A DNA stretch of 64,000 nucleotides from Paenisporosarcina sp. FSL H8-0542. Its GTDB lineage: Bacteria; Bacillota; Bacilli; Bacillales_A; Planococcaceae. The translations under genes and the position numbers were made by a program. This document shows, piece by piece, positions 55,774-62,919 of the stretch. The DNA lies in the NCBI RefSeq assembly GCF_038632915.1, contig NZ_CP152050.1:3533501-3597500 (forward strand). Reading direction: 5' to 3'. The stretch's first letter is position 1; every line of letters begins with the position of its first letter. The notes beneath the pieces are model-generated. The model made no database searches. It was not told the origin of the DNA and saw only the letters and a list, made by a program, of their open reading frames with translations.

Positions 55774-56370
55774 ATGATGCATCCGAATACCGAAATTCGG
55801 TATGTAAATGAGAAAGTAGGAATTGGAGTTTTTGCAACAAAATTAATTCCTAAAGGAACCATTGTCTGGATTAAAGATGATTTAGATATTGTTCTTGATG
55901 AGTCATATATTGAAAGTCTTGATGATGTTCGAAAAGAGTATATATATAAATACTCATATTTAGATAATGACGGCGAATATGTTCTCTCTTGTGATCACGC
56001 AAAGTATATTAACCATAGCTTCAATCCAAATATAGTAGATACAGTATATGATTTTGAGTTAGCTGCGAGAGACATTCAACCTGGCGAACAAATAACATGT
56101 GATTATGCTGCATTGGGTGAAGATGAAGATTTTGAATGTATACCTGAAGAAGGCACTTCAAGAACAAAAGTGACAGCAGATGACTATCTAGTTTTATACG
56201 AAGAGTGGGATAAAATGGCAATAGAGGCGTTTAAGTATTTCAACAAGGTGGAACAACCTCTAAAACATATGATCAGTGAGCAATATACTGATAAAGTAAA
56301 TGCGGTTGCTAATGGAACCGAACCACTAGATTCAATCCTTACTTTATTTATCGATGATGACGAAGACTGA
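55774..56370 (+). CDS. SET-domain protein, paralogue 2
   Basis: This 198-residue SET-domain protein is a paralogue of the one at 3518-4111; both start M-x-HP-x-TE-x-RY-x-N and share GxGVFAT, IPKGTI, YxNHSF, ELAxRDIxPGEQ and YFNKVEQPL. The SET motifs KYINHSFNPN and CDYAALGEDEDF are intact and closer to the consensus (NHSxxPN) than in paralogue 1. The C-terminus is acidic (DDDED). AAAGGAGG precedes the ATG pair. It should be a lysine methyltransferase; the target protein is unknown. It lies between rlmH-end copies C and B, in the accessory region, and has low GC like its neighbours. Confidence 0.87.
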   Translation: MMHPNTEIRYVNEKVGIGVFATKLIPKGTIVWIKDDLDIVLDESYIESLDDVRKEYIYKYSYLDNDGEYVLSCDHAKYINHSFNPNIVDTVYDFELAARDIQPGEQITCDYAALGEDEDFECIPEEGTSRTKVTADDYLVLYEEWDKMAIEAFKYFNKVEQPLKHMISEQYTDKVNAVANGTEPLDSILTLFIDDDED

Positions 56371-56391
56371 GATTGAATTTTCGAAATTTGA

Positions 56392-56595
56392 ATAACAGTT
56401 TTAAAGGCTTTAACAAAACACGACCTAAAACAAATTTTTGAACGCTACTATCGAGGTACAAATACCAAAAACGTTCGCGGCACAGGTCTCGGCATGGCTA
56501 TTTCTAGAGATATTATTGAGGCACACGGTGGAAATGTTATATTGTCGAGTAAAGTTGGCATCGGCACAACCGTGGAAATTCGTTTAAGTGAGTAA
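56392..56595 (+). pseudogene. C-terminal fragment of a histidine kinase
   Basis: The open frame reads LKQIFERYYRGTNTKNVRGT, GLGMAISRDIIEAHGGNVIL and SSKVGIGTTVEIRLSE-stop. This is the F-box, G2-box and C-terminal end of a HATPase domain of a transmembrane-type sensor kinase. There is no start and the N-terminal parts are gone. A terminator follows. Confidence 0.8.
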
Positions 56596-56601
56596 AAGAT
56601 A

Positions 56602-56643
56602 AAAGGGCTATCTTAGTTGGAAAAATAACTAGAAAAGCCCTTT
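56602..56643 (+). terminator. Terminator after the kinase fragment
   Basis: AAAGGGCT pairs with AGCCCTTT, with an inner TAGTT/AACTA pair, followed by a T-rich stretch. It is a leftover of the lost kinase gene. Confidence 0.7.
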
Positions 56644-56701
56644 CTTATTGAAAAAAACAGTCCAAGTAAAATAATTAAACTGTTTCCTTTATTACTTCCT
56701 A

Positions 56702-56730
56702 AACCTCATTTACTTATGGTAAGGTTCACC
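56702..56730 (-). repeat. Copy B of the rlmH 3' end (att-like site)
   Basis: On the minus strand it encodes Gly-Glu-Pro-Tyr-His-Lys-stop then ATGAGGTT, differing from the rlmH end by three bases and from copy C by two, all silent in the frame. Its TAAACCTCATTTA end is repeated in inverted form at 56741-56753 (TAAATGAGGTTTA), so the site can form a 13-base-pair stem. Confidence 0.85.
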
Positions 56731-56802
56731 GTAGCAGGGCTAAATGAGGTTTATTCTCTTTTCCATTTTAGATAGCCGGCTGAAGGACCACCCAACTCTC
56801 TC

Positions 56803-57996
56803 CTACTCCAACAGCTCTTCCGGAAGCAGCTTAAATCCTTCAATCATCGTGTCTTCTTCCACCTCGATCAATAGACAGCGTTTGCCATTGTAATTGATCT
56901 GTTTGACATATCTCAAGTCTTGCGGGCTGATCGCAATATTCGCTACTTTCGTGCTGATTTTGATTGACTTGGACGCGTAGCTTGGAACGACATGGCTTGC
57001 TTTCATTTCATAGTTTTTGTCTTCAACCACCTGCTGAAAGGCCATTTCCACTTTTTCCGTACTCACATCTTTTACGCCGCTCGCCTTCAACACACGTGCA
57101 ACCTCTATAGAATCCAAAGTAGGAGTACTCCCTACTTCGTCCTCACCCTCTTTTTCCACCAATAACATATTATTGATTTCATCATATACACCGGCGAGGG
57201 TTTTCGAATTTACTTCATCACCAATTACTGCTTTGACAATTTCTTCAAACACCGCTTTATCTTCCTCGGCAGTCATGATTTCATTGCCGTTCAACACATT
57301 CTCGATAAACTGGAAATCTGGTTTATTCGCTTTGCTCGCAGCATAAAGGACGTGATTGATGTCTGCGGCGTTGTCCGTGAAGCTAGGGAACAGAAATCCA
57401 CCAATTGGAGTGGCAAGTTTAATGACGGGATCAGCCAGCAGACTGGACTTAAACTCTTTCTCGACAAAATCAAACACCAGTGAACGTTTCGGCAGTTCGG
57501 TTTGATTCATGCTACTGAGGATAAAAGGAGTGGTATACACTTCATCTCGATCGTCTATTTCCGTTTCATCGGGATGACGTTTCGTCGTTTTATAATAATT
57601 TCCACGAATGAATGTGATGACTATGTCCTTTTCATATTGGCTATCCTGAACCATCTTCAAGGCGATACGTTGCATACCCGCTTTCCATTCCCCGACATCA
57701 TCTGCATGAAGCCCCTCAAATAAAAGTCGCTGCGTATGGTCCGTTTGCCCCTCTCCTTGACGCTGGAACTTCACATCAAACAGCTTCACATCTAGTTTCC
57801 CACCTAAAACCTTTTTAAAGTTGGCAAGGAACAGCTCTTGCTGCTCCCGGTCCAGCAAGGAAAATGTGCGGCTCTCTTCATAAAAGATATCACTGCTTTC
57901 CTGCTTGATGTAAACGTTATAAATGTCAGCGATTTTCAGTAAATCAGTATCCATCTTAAATTGTTTGCGAATCTCCGCTATATCCTTATTATTCAT
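56803..57996 (-). CDS. DUF4317-family protein
   Basis: This cytosolic protein of about 397 residues matches the DUF4317 family: the start NNKDIAEIRKQFKMDTDLLK followed by IADIYNVYI, and the segment GGFLFPSFTDNAADINHVLY in the middle are characteristic. Length is normal for the family. A frame to 58008 exists via TTG, but family members begin at MNxKxIAEIR, so I start at the ATG at 57996; GGGAG lies 12 bases upstream. The function of DUF4317 is unknown. I considered a KwaB-type defence protein and rejected it. It lies between rlmH-end copies B and A. Confidence 0.85.
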   Translation of the reverse strand: MNNKDIAEIRKQFKMDTDLLKIADIYNVYIKQESSDIFYEESRTFSLLDREQQELFLANFKKVLGGKLDVKLFDVKFQRQGEGQTDHTQRLLFEGLHADDVGEWKAGMQRIALKMVQDSQYEKDIVITFIRGNYYKTTKRHPDETEIDDRDEVYTTPFILSSMNQTELPKRSLVFDFVEKEFKSSLLADPVIKLATPIGGFLFPSFTDNAADINHVLYAASKANKPDFQFIENVLNGNEIMTAEEDKAVFEEIVKAVIGDEVNSKTLAGVYDEINNMLLVEKEGEDEVGSTPTLDSIEVARVLKASGVKDVSTEKVEMAFQQVVEDKNYEMKASHVVPSYASKSIKISTKVANIAISPQDLRYVKQINYNGKRCLLIEVEEDTMIEGFKLLPEELLE

Positions 57997-58133
57997 CTCT
58001 AATTCCAACTCCCTGGCAAGTAAGATCCGCGTTATCTACAAAAAAAGAGCATCCAAAGCTACAGTTTAGCTTCTGACACCCCTTTATTATAACAATATTT
58101 AAAATGAAGAAAGGAACACAGTCAATTTTGGAT

Positions 58134-58217
58134 CGAGTGACTCCTGTGGGAGCAGCGTAGCGACGTGTCCAGTGAGGCCCGCGCGGAAAGCGTTTGCCTG
58201 TTTCTGTCTCTGCATCG
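58134..58217 (+). repeat. GC-rich intergenic repeat element, probably truncated
   Basis: The block with GAGTGACTCCTGTGGGAGCA and GCGCGGAAAGCGTTTGCCTG is far richer in GC than its neighbours. It matches in style a family of long intergenic repeats common in Bacillus and Planococcaceae (GACTCCTGCGGG ... GCGGAAAGCG). The middle part expected between the two blocks is shorter than in the copies I remember. Confidence 0.6.
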
Positions 58218-58272
58218 CTGTGCTAGCTTCGAGACATGAAAAGGCGTTGCATCGCTGCGCTAGCTTCGAAAC
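58211..58272 (+). repeat. Imperfect tandem duplication of a 25-base unit
   Basis: TGCATCGCTG(T/C)GCTAGCTTC plus GA(G/A)AC occurs at 58211-58235 and 58248-58272, with two differences, separated by 12 bases. Confidence 0.75.
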
Positions 58273-58408
58273 CTAACGAGAACCATCCCCTGTTTCATAA
58301 GCATTCTTGCTTCATCAAACACAAGAAATGTCCCCGTGTCTCAGTCGTAATAATCTCAATTATTTAAAAGGAATTTTATAGTATATAATGGACATATAAT
58401 AAAAAAGA

Positions 58409-58431
58409 GAGAAGTATTGTAAGCACTTCTC
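58409..58431 (-). terminator. Terminator of the small basic protein gene
   Basis: GAGAAGT pairs with ACTTCTC around a 9-base loop, with a T-run on the minus strand; 44 bases past the stop. Confidence 0.7.
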
Positions 58432-58474
58432 CCCATGTAACCTCTACCGTCAGGGTGGTGGTTGTCATTGTGGA

Positions 58475-58627
58475 TTATTTATGAGAACCACCCTTTTGCT
58501 TGCGACGGCGCAGGGTGGTTTTCTTGTCTTCTAGAACATTCTTCCGAAAAAAATATGCGCTTACTTCACGCAGAACTCCCTTCAGAACTTCTCTGAAAAT
58601 TTCAAGAAATGTTTCCGTGATTATCAC
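58475..58627 (-). CDS. Small basic protein with unusual start
   Basis: A frame of about 50 codons encodes IITETFLEIFREVLKGVLRE then VSAYFFRKNVLEDKKTTLRR and RKQKGGSHK, an amphipathic helix with a strongly basic tail. AAAGGAGGTGAT, nearly the full complement of the 16S rRNA tail, lies right at the 5' end, but the in-frame GTG at 58625-58627 overlaps it. Possible start codons at proper spacing are ATC (5 bases) or ACG (8 bases), neither canonical. A terminator follows. I believe similar short proteins with RRRKQKGGS-like tails occur in other Bacillales. The function is unknown; coding status is likely but not certain. Confidence 0.45.
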   Translation of the reverse strand: MIITETFLEIFREVLKGVLREVSAYFFRKNVLEDKKTTLRRRKQKGGSHK

Positions 58628-59176
58628 CTCCTTTCCTAACAAAGGAAAAGAAGATTGACAACCCGGCCACCCCAACAATATACAGCTAACAACTCCATTC
58701 TATCGTTTACTACCTATCTAAAAACCTATCAATCTTCGACAAATATCAGGGAGTGCCAGGAACGAATATTAGAACTTTCTAATTTCATCGACTGTCTTTC
58801 GATCTAATTGTTTAATAATTTTACGCTCTCCCGTTATACGATACGGAGGCAAAAAGAAAATAAAAAAGTTAGCTTTTTTAGTGATTAACAGTAATTCAAT
58901 TGAGGCTCATGAGATACACCCTATAGAGCATTTCTTTGTAAAGAGGAATGTTTTTATTTTTGCCTTAATAACTTATTAACAATAAAAACATTATAAAAAT
59001 AAATAAAAATTTATTGTTTATCGATAAATAAAATGTTAATATCTAAAAAACAATACTTATGAGAGGTGCTTTTCATGAAACCTGAGAAGACAGTCAAAGG
59101 TAAGAGAGTTTGATTAATAAACATTATTGAGGAAAGTGTAGGACTTAATATGACAATTATTAAGGGAGGTATAATC
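58628..59176. other. AT-rich stretch upstream of the membrane protein gene
   Basis: No intact gene is supported. A 12-codon frame at 59075-59113 (MKPEKTVKGKRV-stop) has GAGAGGTG upstream and may be the start of a decayed gene or a leader peptide. A short GTGCCAGGAAC sequence occurs at about 58753. Confidence 0.45.
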
Positions 59177-60424
59177 ATGGACAGTAACAATTTAATTATT
59201 GAAAATATTGCTAATCCCCATGAGCTGGAGAGAATGTTTAGAAATGACCCCAAAGCCTTTAAAAAGTCATTCTCAGACGCATGGGAACAAAATCCTGATT
59301 CTCAGGTTCTTGGCATTTGGTATGAAAGATTGCATTTCAAGGAGACGGCACATTCAGAAAAATCTTCCTTGCTTCAAAAAGGTTTCTTATTCATGGGCAT
59401 TTTAGCCATTCTGGCCGGGATAAGCACCAGAATCATTTTCCATTTTGTCGAACAAGAAGCAATTGCTCCAATTAACCTGGCTTTTGGTATTATTCCCTTT
59501 ATTGCTGCCTATTTTGTTTACAATAATACTCCGAAAAAAAGTGTTATTTATTCCCTTGCAGCGTTGTTCCTAATTTCCGGGTTTTATCTTAATATGCTGC
59601 CATTAAATTATAAAGACAGTATTATCCTTGCTTATTTACACCTTCCCATATTCTTATGGGTATTGGTAGGGCTTGCATTTACAGGAAATGAATATTCAAA
59701 AGGCAGTACAAGATTAGCCTATATTAAATTTAATTTGGAATATTGTATTCTCTACGCCAGCATGGCAGTTAGCGGAATGGTGCTAGCGGCATTAACCATG
59801 CAGTTATTTAGCTTTGTTGGCTTGGATATAGAAGAATTCTATTTTAGTAATATCGTTTTATTTGGTGCTGCCGCTCTCGCTATTGTGGCTGCATACCTGG
59901 TATCAATGAATCTTAATCTTGCTAAGAATATTACACCATATATAGCTAAAATTTTTAGTCCTCTTGTTCTGATCACATTGTTGGTCTATCTTATAACGGT
60001 TATATGGGTCGGAAAAAATCCATTCTTGGACCGCAATTTCCTGATAGCCTTCAACGGAATACTCCTTGGTGTATTGGCCGTTACCATATTTTCTATTACC
60101 GAAAGCGACTCAGACGAGAAAAAGAACATTTCAGATTATATAAATTTTTCCTTAATTGTTCTTGCGCTTATCATTGACAGTGTGGCTTTGTCAGCCATCG
60201 TGTTCAGACTTTCTTCTTATGGCATTACACCAAACAGACTTGCTGTTTTAGGTGTAAACATACTTATCTGGGGAAATCTTATTTGGATTATGGTCTCATA
60301 TATGCGTTTTCTACAAAACAAGACCGGACCTTCACCCATCCAAGATGCGGTCACTAAGTATTTGCCAGTTTACGGACTTTGGGCGGCTTTCGTTACATTT
60401 ACTTTTCCTTTCTTTTTTAATTAG
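59177..60424 (+). CDS. Polytopic membrane protein of unknown function
   Basis: This protein of about 415 residues has a soluble N-terminal segment of 65 residues (NPHELERMFRNDPKAFKKSF, AWEQNPDSQVLGIWYERLHF) and then about ten or eleven membrane segments, ending in FVTFTFPFFFN. AAGGGAGG lies 7 bases before the ATG at 59177; the longer frame to 59150 has no such site. The layout resembles DUF4153/DUF2157-like membrane proteins, but I cannot assign it firmly. It lies between rlmH-end copies B and A. Confidence 0.75.
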   Translation: MDSNNLIIENIANPHELERMFRNDPKAFKKSFSDAWEQNPDSQVLGIWYERLHFKETAHSEKSSLLQKGFLFMGILAILAGISTRIIFHFVEQEAIAPINLAFGIIPFIAAYFVYNNTPKKSVIYSLAALFLISGFYLNMLPLNYKDSIILAYLHLPIFLWVLVGLAFTGNEYSKGSTRLAYIKFNLEYCILYASMAVSGMVLAALTMQLFSFVGLDIEEFYFSNIVLFGAAALAIVAAYLVSMNLNLAKNITPYIAKIFSPLVLITLLVYLITVIWVGKNPFLDRNFLIAFNGILLGVLAVTIFSITESDSDEKKNISDYINFSLIVLALIIDSVALSAIVFRLSSYGITPNRLAVLGVNILIWGNLIWIMVSYMRFLQNKTGPSPIQDAVTKYLPVYGLWAAFVTFTFPFFFN

Positions 60425-60468
60425 AAAGGCTATATTAATGTAACGGATGTTGATCTTCCTTATAAACA

Positions 60469-60510
60469 CCAAAAATGAAAAAGTTATACTCATAACTTTT
60501 TCATTTTTGG
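60469..60510. terminator. Bidirectional terminator between the membrane protein and rlmH genes
   Basis: A 19-base perfect stem (CCAAAAATGAAAAAGTTAT) with a 4-base loop; it lies 28 bases past the rlmH stop. Confidence 0.85.
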
Positions 60511-60529
60511 CTTTTTATTTTTCTAAAAA

Positions 60530-60558
60530 AACCTCATTTACTTATGATACGGTTCCCC
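60530..60558 (-). repeat. Copy A: rlmH 3' end (attB-like core)
   Basis: This is the true end of rlmH (Gly-Glu-Pro-Tyr-His-Lys-stop plus ATGAGGTT). Copies B and C repeat it 3.8 and 7.7 kb away. In staphylococci the SCC integration core (GAAGC-TATCATAA and following bases) is at the same codons. Confidence 0.85.
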
Positions 60559-61017
60559 TTTAATAATCCGAAAAGCTCGATATACTTGCTCCACCAACAC
60601 CAATTTCATCAATTGGTGTGGCAAGGTCATTTTTGAGAATGACAGCTTTTCATCAGAGCGCTTCATCACGTCTTCATGCAGACCGAGTGATCCTCCGATG
60701 ACGAACGCGATTTTGCTGCGACCATATGTCATGAGTGACTGTAAATCATCCGCTAGTTGTTCAGATGATTTCATTTTGCCCTCGATTGCCAATGCGATGA
60801 CATAAGTGTCCGTTCCGATTTTTGCCAAAATGCGTTCGCCTTCTTTTTTCTTGACGATTTCCATGTCAGCATCACTTAAATTTTCCGGTGCTTTTTCGTC
60901 TGCCACTTCAATCAAATCTATTTTTGCGTAACTTCCCAATCGTTTTGTGTATTCTTCAATACCCATTTTTAAGTACTTTTCTTTTAACTTCCCAACGGAA
61001 ATTATTGCGATATTCAC
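60538..61017 (-). CDS. rlmH: 23S rRNA pseudouridine-1915 N3-methyltransferase
   Basis: This 159-residue SPOUT-fold methyltransferase modifies the pseudouridine at position 1915 of 23S rRNA in helix 69. The family features are [20 protein letters not shown], the SAM-binding knot [14 protein letters not shown], and the end [16 protein letters not shown] with the active-site Tyr-His. It is called orfX in staphylococci and yydA in B. subtilis. Its last codons form the repeat described at 60530-60558. The position near walJ and htrA is conserved in Bacillales. Confidence 0.97.
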   Translation of the reverse strand: MNIAIISVGKLKEKYLKMGIEEYTKRLGSYAKIDLIEVADEKAPENLSDADMEIVKKKEGERILAKIGTDTYVIALAIEGKMKSSEQLADDLQSLMTYGRSKIAFVIGGSLGLHEDVMKRSDEKLSFSKMTLPHQLMKLVLVEQVYRAFRIIKGEPYHK

Positions 61018-61107
61018 AGGTTATCCACCTTTACACTTTATTTACAAACACGCTATCCACAGAAGTTATACACATATCCACAACCACAAACTATATATAG
61101 TAGGCAA

Positions 61108-61272
61108 TCATTCGTTCGCCACTAAATATATTGCAGCGACATCACAGTAATCGCATTTTGTGGATATCTTTTCTTCATCTGTGAGTTCCGTTAAAATCGG
61201 GAAGGTATTTTGCTCAGCCACAAACATGTCCAATGCATGTTCTATATGGGTTTGACAGCATTTAATTTTCAT
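61108..61272 (-). CDS. yyzF: CxxH/CxxC protein YyzF
   Basis: This 54-residue protein starts MKIKCCQTHIEHALDMFV and ends KCDYCDVAAIYLVANE. The paired CxxH and CxxC motifs (CQTH and CDYC) form a probable zinc site and define the YyzF/TIGR04129 family. These short genes sit next to rlmH in many Bacillales. The role is unknown. The ATG has GGATGAAG upstream. Confidence 0.88.
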   Translation of the reverse strand: MKIKCCQTHIEHALDMFVAEQNTFPILTELTDEEKISTKCDYCDVAAIYLVANE

Positions 61273-61360
61273 TTTTCTTCATCCTTTCGATTTTCGAACA
61301 ATTCAATTAGTTATACACAATTCACACAACTTTATCCACAATCTATTTTAACAAACAAAA

Positions 61361-61400
61361 AGCGAGTAGGAAAGGTACGGGTTCGCACCTTCTACTCGCT
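61361..61400 (-). terminator. Terminator of htrA
   Basis: AGCGAGTAG pairs with CTACTCGCT, extended by an AAGGT/ACCTT pair, followed by a T-rich stretch on the minus strand. Confidence 0.85.
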
Positions 61401-61473
61401 GTGTAAATGTTTTGTTAATATAAAATTGTTATCCACAATTCTTTTTGGTCATCCACAACATTGACAAACCTTT

Positions 61474-62700
61474 TTATAGAGCTGAATTGTCTTTCAATTC
61501 TAAGGTCGCTTCTATCAGTTGACCTTTACGATACACTTTCAATTTCAAATCGTCACCGATTTCTTTTTCATTGTATAAGTGTTTACGTAAATCGATCATG
61601 TTCTCGATTTTTTCTCCATCCATTTCAACGATTACATCATATTGTTTCAATTCCGCTTTTTCCGCTGCTGATCCTTCTATTACTTCGTCAACGACCACCC
61701 CTGTTGAAACTTCTTCCGGTAAACGAAGTGTATCTCTCTGGTGGTAAGCAGAAACGTTGGTCACATCGACTAATGTTACACCCATTGAAGGACGTTTCAT
61801 TTCGCCGAATTTTTCAAGATCTTCAATGACAGGAATGGCAGAGTTAATTGGAATCGCAAGGCCAATCCCTTCGACTGTCGCCTGAGATATTTTCATGGAA
61901 TTGATTCCTATCAATTGACCAGCTAAATTGACAAGTGCCCCACCACTATTTCCTGGGTTGATGGCTGCATCCGTTTGCAATACTTCAGCCTGCCAATCAA
62001 TTTGGTTATCTCCATTTAAATCAACCGGAATTGCACGGTCTTTACCGGAAACAACACCTGTCGTTACGGATCCTGAAAAATCCAGACCAAGTGGATTACC
62101 GATTGCAATGACCGTTTCCCCTTGTTTCAATGAATCTGAATTTCCAAATTCCGCAACTGTTGTCACTTTGGAAGCATCCATTTCTAAAACAGCTAAGTCT
62201 GTCCAAATATCGGCCCCAAGTAATTTGGCATCCACTTTGGCTCCGTCTGCCAATGTCACTTCTATTTGAGTTGCACCTTCAATAACATGATTGTTGGTAA
62301 CAACGTATGCTTTATCTCCTGATTTTTTATAGATGACACCTGAACCTGTTCCCGCTTCTTGTTCTTCACTGGTTGGTCTCAAGAAATCTGACGTGGATTG
62401 AATGTTAGTCACGCCTACAACTGCGTTCGCTGCCTTGTCGACTGCAGATGTGACATCAGTAGTTATATCCGCAGATATTTGCTGATTAGTTGAAGACACA
62501 GCTGATGAGTCTTTGGCACTTAACTCGTTTCCACCAGGCATCATGCCAACGAGCGAAGGAAGCATCAGCCAAACGATTAATGCCCCAATCATAACCCCGA
62601 TAAGACCACTGAAAAAGTAGCCACCTTTACTTCCTTTCCTAATAATCCTCGTTTGTTGTTCTTTTTGTGGATCTGATGGTATTTGATCGTAGTAACCCAT
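61474..62700 (-). CDS. htrA: HtrA/DegP-family serine protease, membrane-anchored
   Basis: This 408-residue quality-control protease at the cell surface has a basic cytoplasmic tail, one membrane anchor (about 27-47), a Ser/Thr-rich linker, then a trypsin-like domain with the catalytic triad H138 (NNHVIEG), D168 (DLAVLE) and S252 (GNSGGAL). A PDZ domain follows from about 310. It corresponds to B. subtilis HtrC (YyxA) at the same locus, next to the wal operon. In B. subtilis htrA/htrB are controlled by CssRS; I saw no Css box here. The gene has its own terminator. Confidence 0.95.
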   Translation of the reverse strand: MGYYDQIPSDPQKEQQTRIIRKGSKGGYFFSGLIGVMIGALIVWLMLPSLVGMMPGGNELSAKDSSAVSSTNQQISADITTDVTSAVDKAANAVVGVTNIQSTSDFLRPTSEEQEAGTGSGVIYKKSGDKAYVVTNNHVIEGATQIEVTLADGAKVDAKLLGADIWTDLAVLEMDASKVTTVAEFGNSDSLKQGETVIAIGNPLGLDFSGSVTTGVVSGKDRAIPVDLNGDNQIDWQAEVLQTDAAINPGNSGGALVNLAGQLIGINSMKISQATVEGIGLAIPINSAIPVIEDLEKFGEMKRPSMGVTLVDVTNVSAYHQRDTLRLPEEVSTGVVVDEVIEGSAAEKAELKQYDVIVEMDGEKIENMIDLRKHLYNEKEIGDDLKLKVYRKGQLIEATLELKDNSAL

Positions 62701-62917
62701 AGATAATCTCCCTTTCTGTTATTCGATACCTTTACTTTACCAAGTCAACATTAAAATTAAATGAAAATGAATTTAAAACTTGCTCAAAATAAAGAAAAGC
62801 GTATAGTGCCACTCAAGCTCGAAGCCATGAAATGTGGAACAGGCCGTGAGTTGGCACTTGGTGCTAGACACTACTTAGTTAAAAAAAGCATCAAAAAACC
62901 CCACAAATTTGTGGGGT
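62701..62917. other. Intergenic stretch between walJ and htrA
   Basis: This holds the htrA promoter region, the terminator at 62896-62919 and a GTGCTAGACAC imperfect palindrome near 62861-62873 that resembles a sequence at 19419. Confidence 0.5.
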
Positions 62918-62919
62918 TT
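62896..62919 (-). terminator. Terminator of the wal operon part ending with walJ
   Basis: A perfect 24-base palindrome (AAACCCCACAAA and complement) overlaps the walJ stop and continues into a T-run on the minus strand. Confidence 0.85.

Larger units (their letters stand above)
57997..58474. other. Gene-free stretch with a GC-rich repeat element
   Basis: This holds the GC-rich repeat at 58134-58217, a duplicated 25-base unit at 58211-58272 and a terminator at 58409-58431. No gene is supported. Confidence 0.5.
61021..61457. other. Cluster of DnaA-box-like sequences
   Basis: Consensus TTATCCACA occurs exactly at 61332-61340 and 61429-61437. Near matches: TTATCCACC 61021, CTATCCACA 61053, TTATACACA 61066 and 61311, ATATCCACA 61074, TCATCCACA 61449, and one on the other strand at 61159-61167. 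Nine sites in 440 bases flank the yyzF gene. It lies next to rlmH; I recall a DnaA-box cluster outside oriC being described at yydA in B. subtilis. Confidence 0.7.

Noticed and set aside
56803-57996. KwaB (DUF4868) defence protein of a Kiwa system, with the membrane protein as KwaA
   Set aside because: The start NNKDIAEIRKQF and the GGFLFPSFTDNAADINHVLY segment fit DUF4317, and the membrane protein is far larger than KwaA and not adjacent in an operon.
42841-60530. A ccr-type serine recombinase in the rlmH-linked block
   Set aside because: I read all frames of the block and found no resolvase-type catalytic domain or large serine recombinase; any such gene is outside the window or lost.
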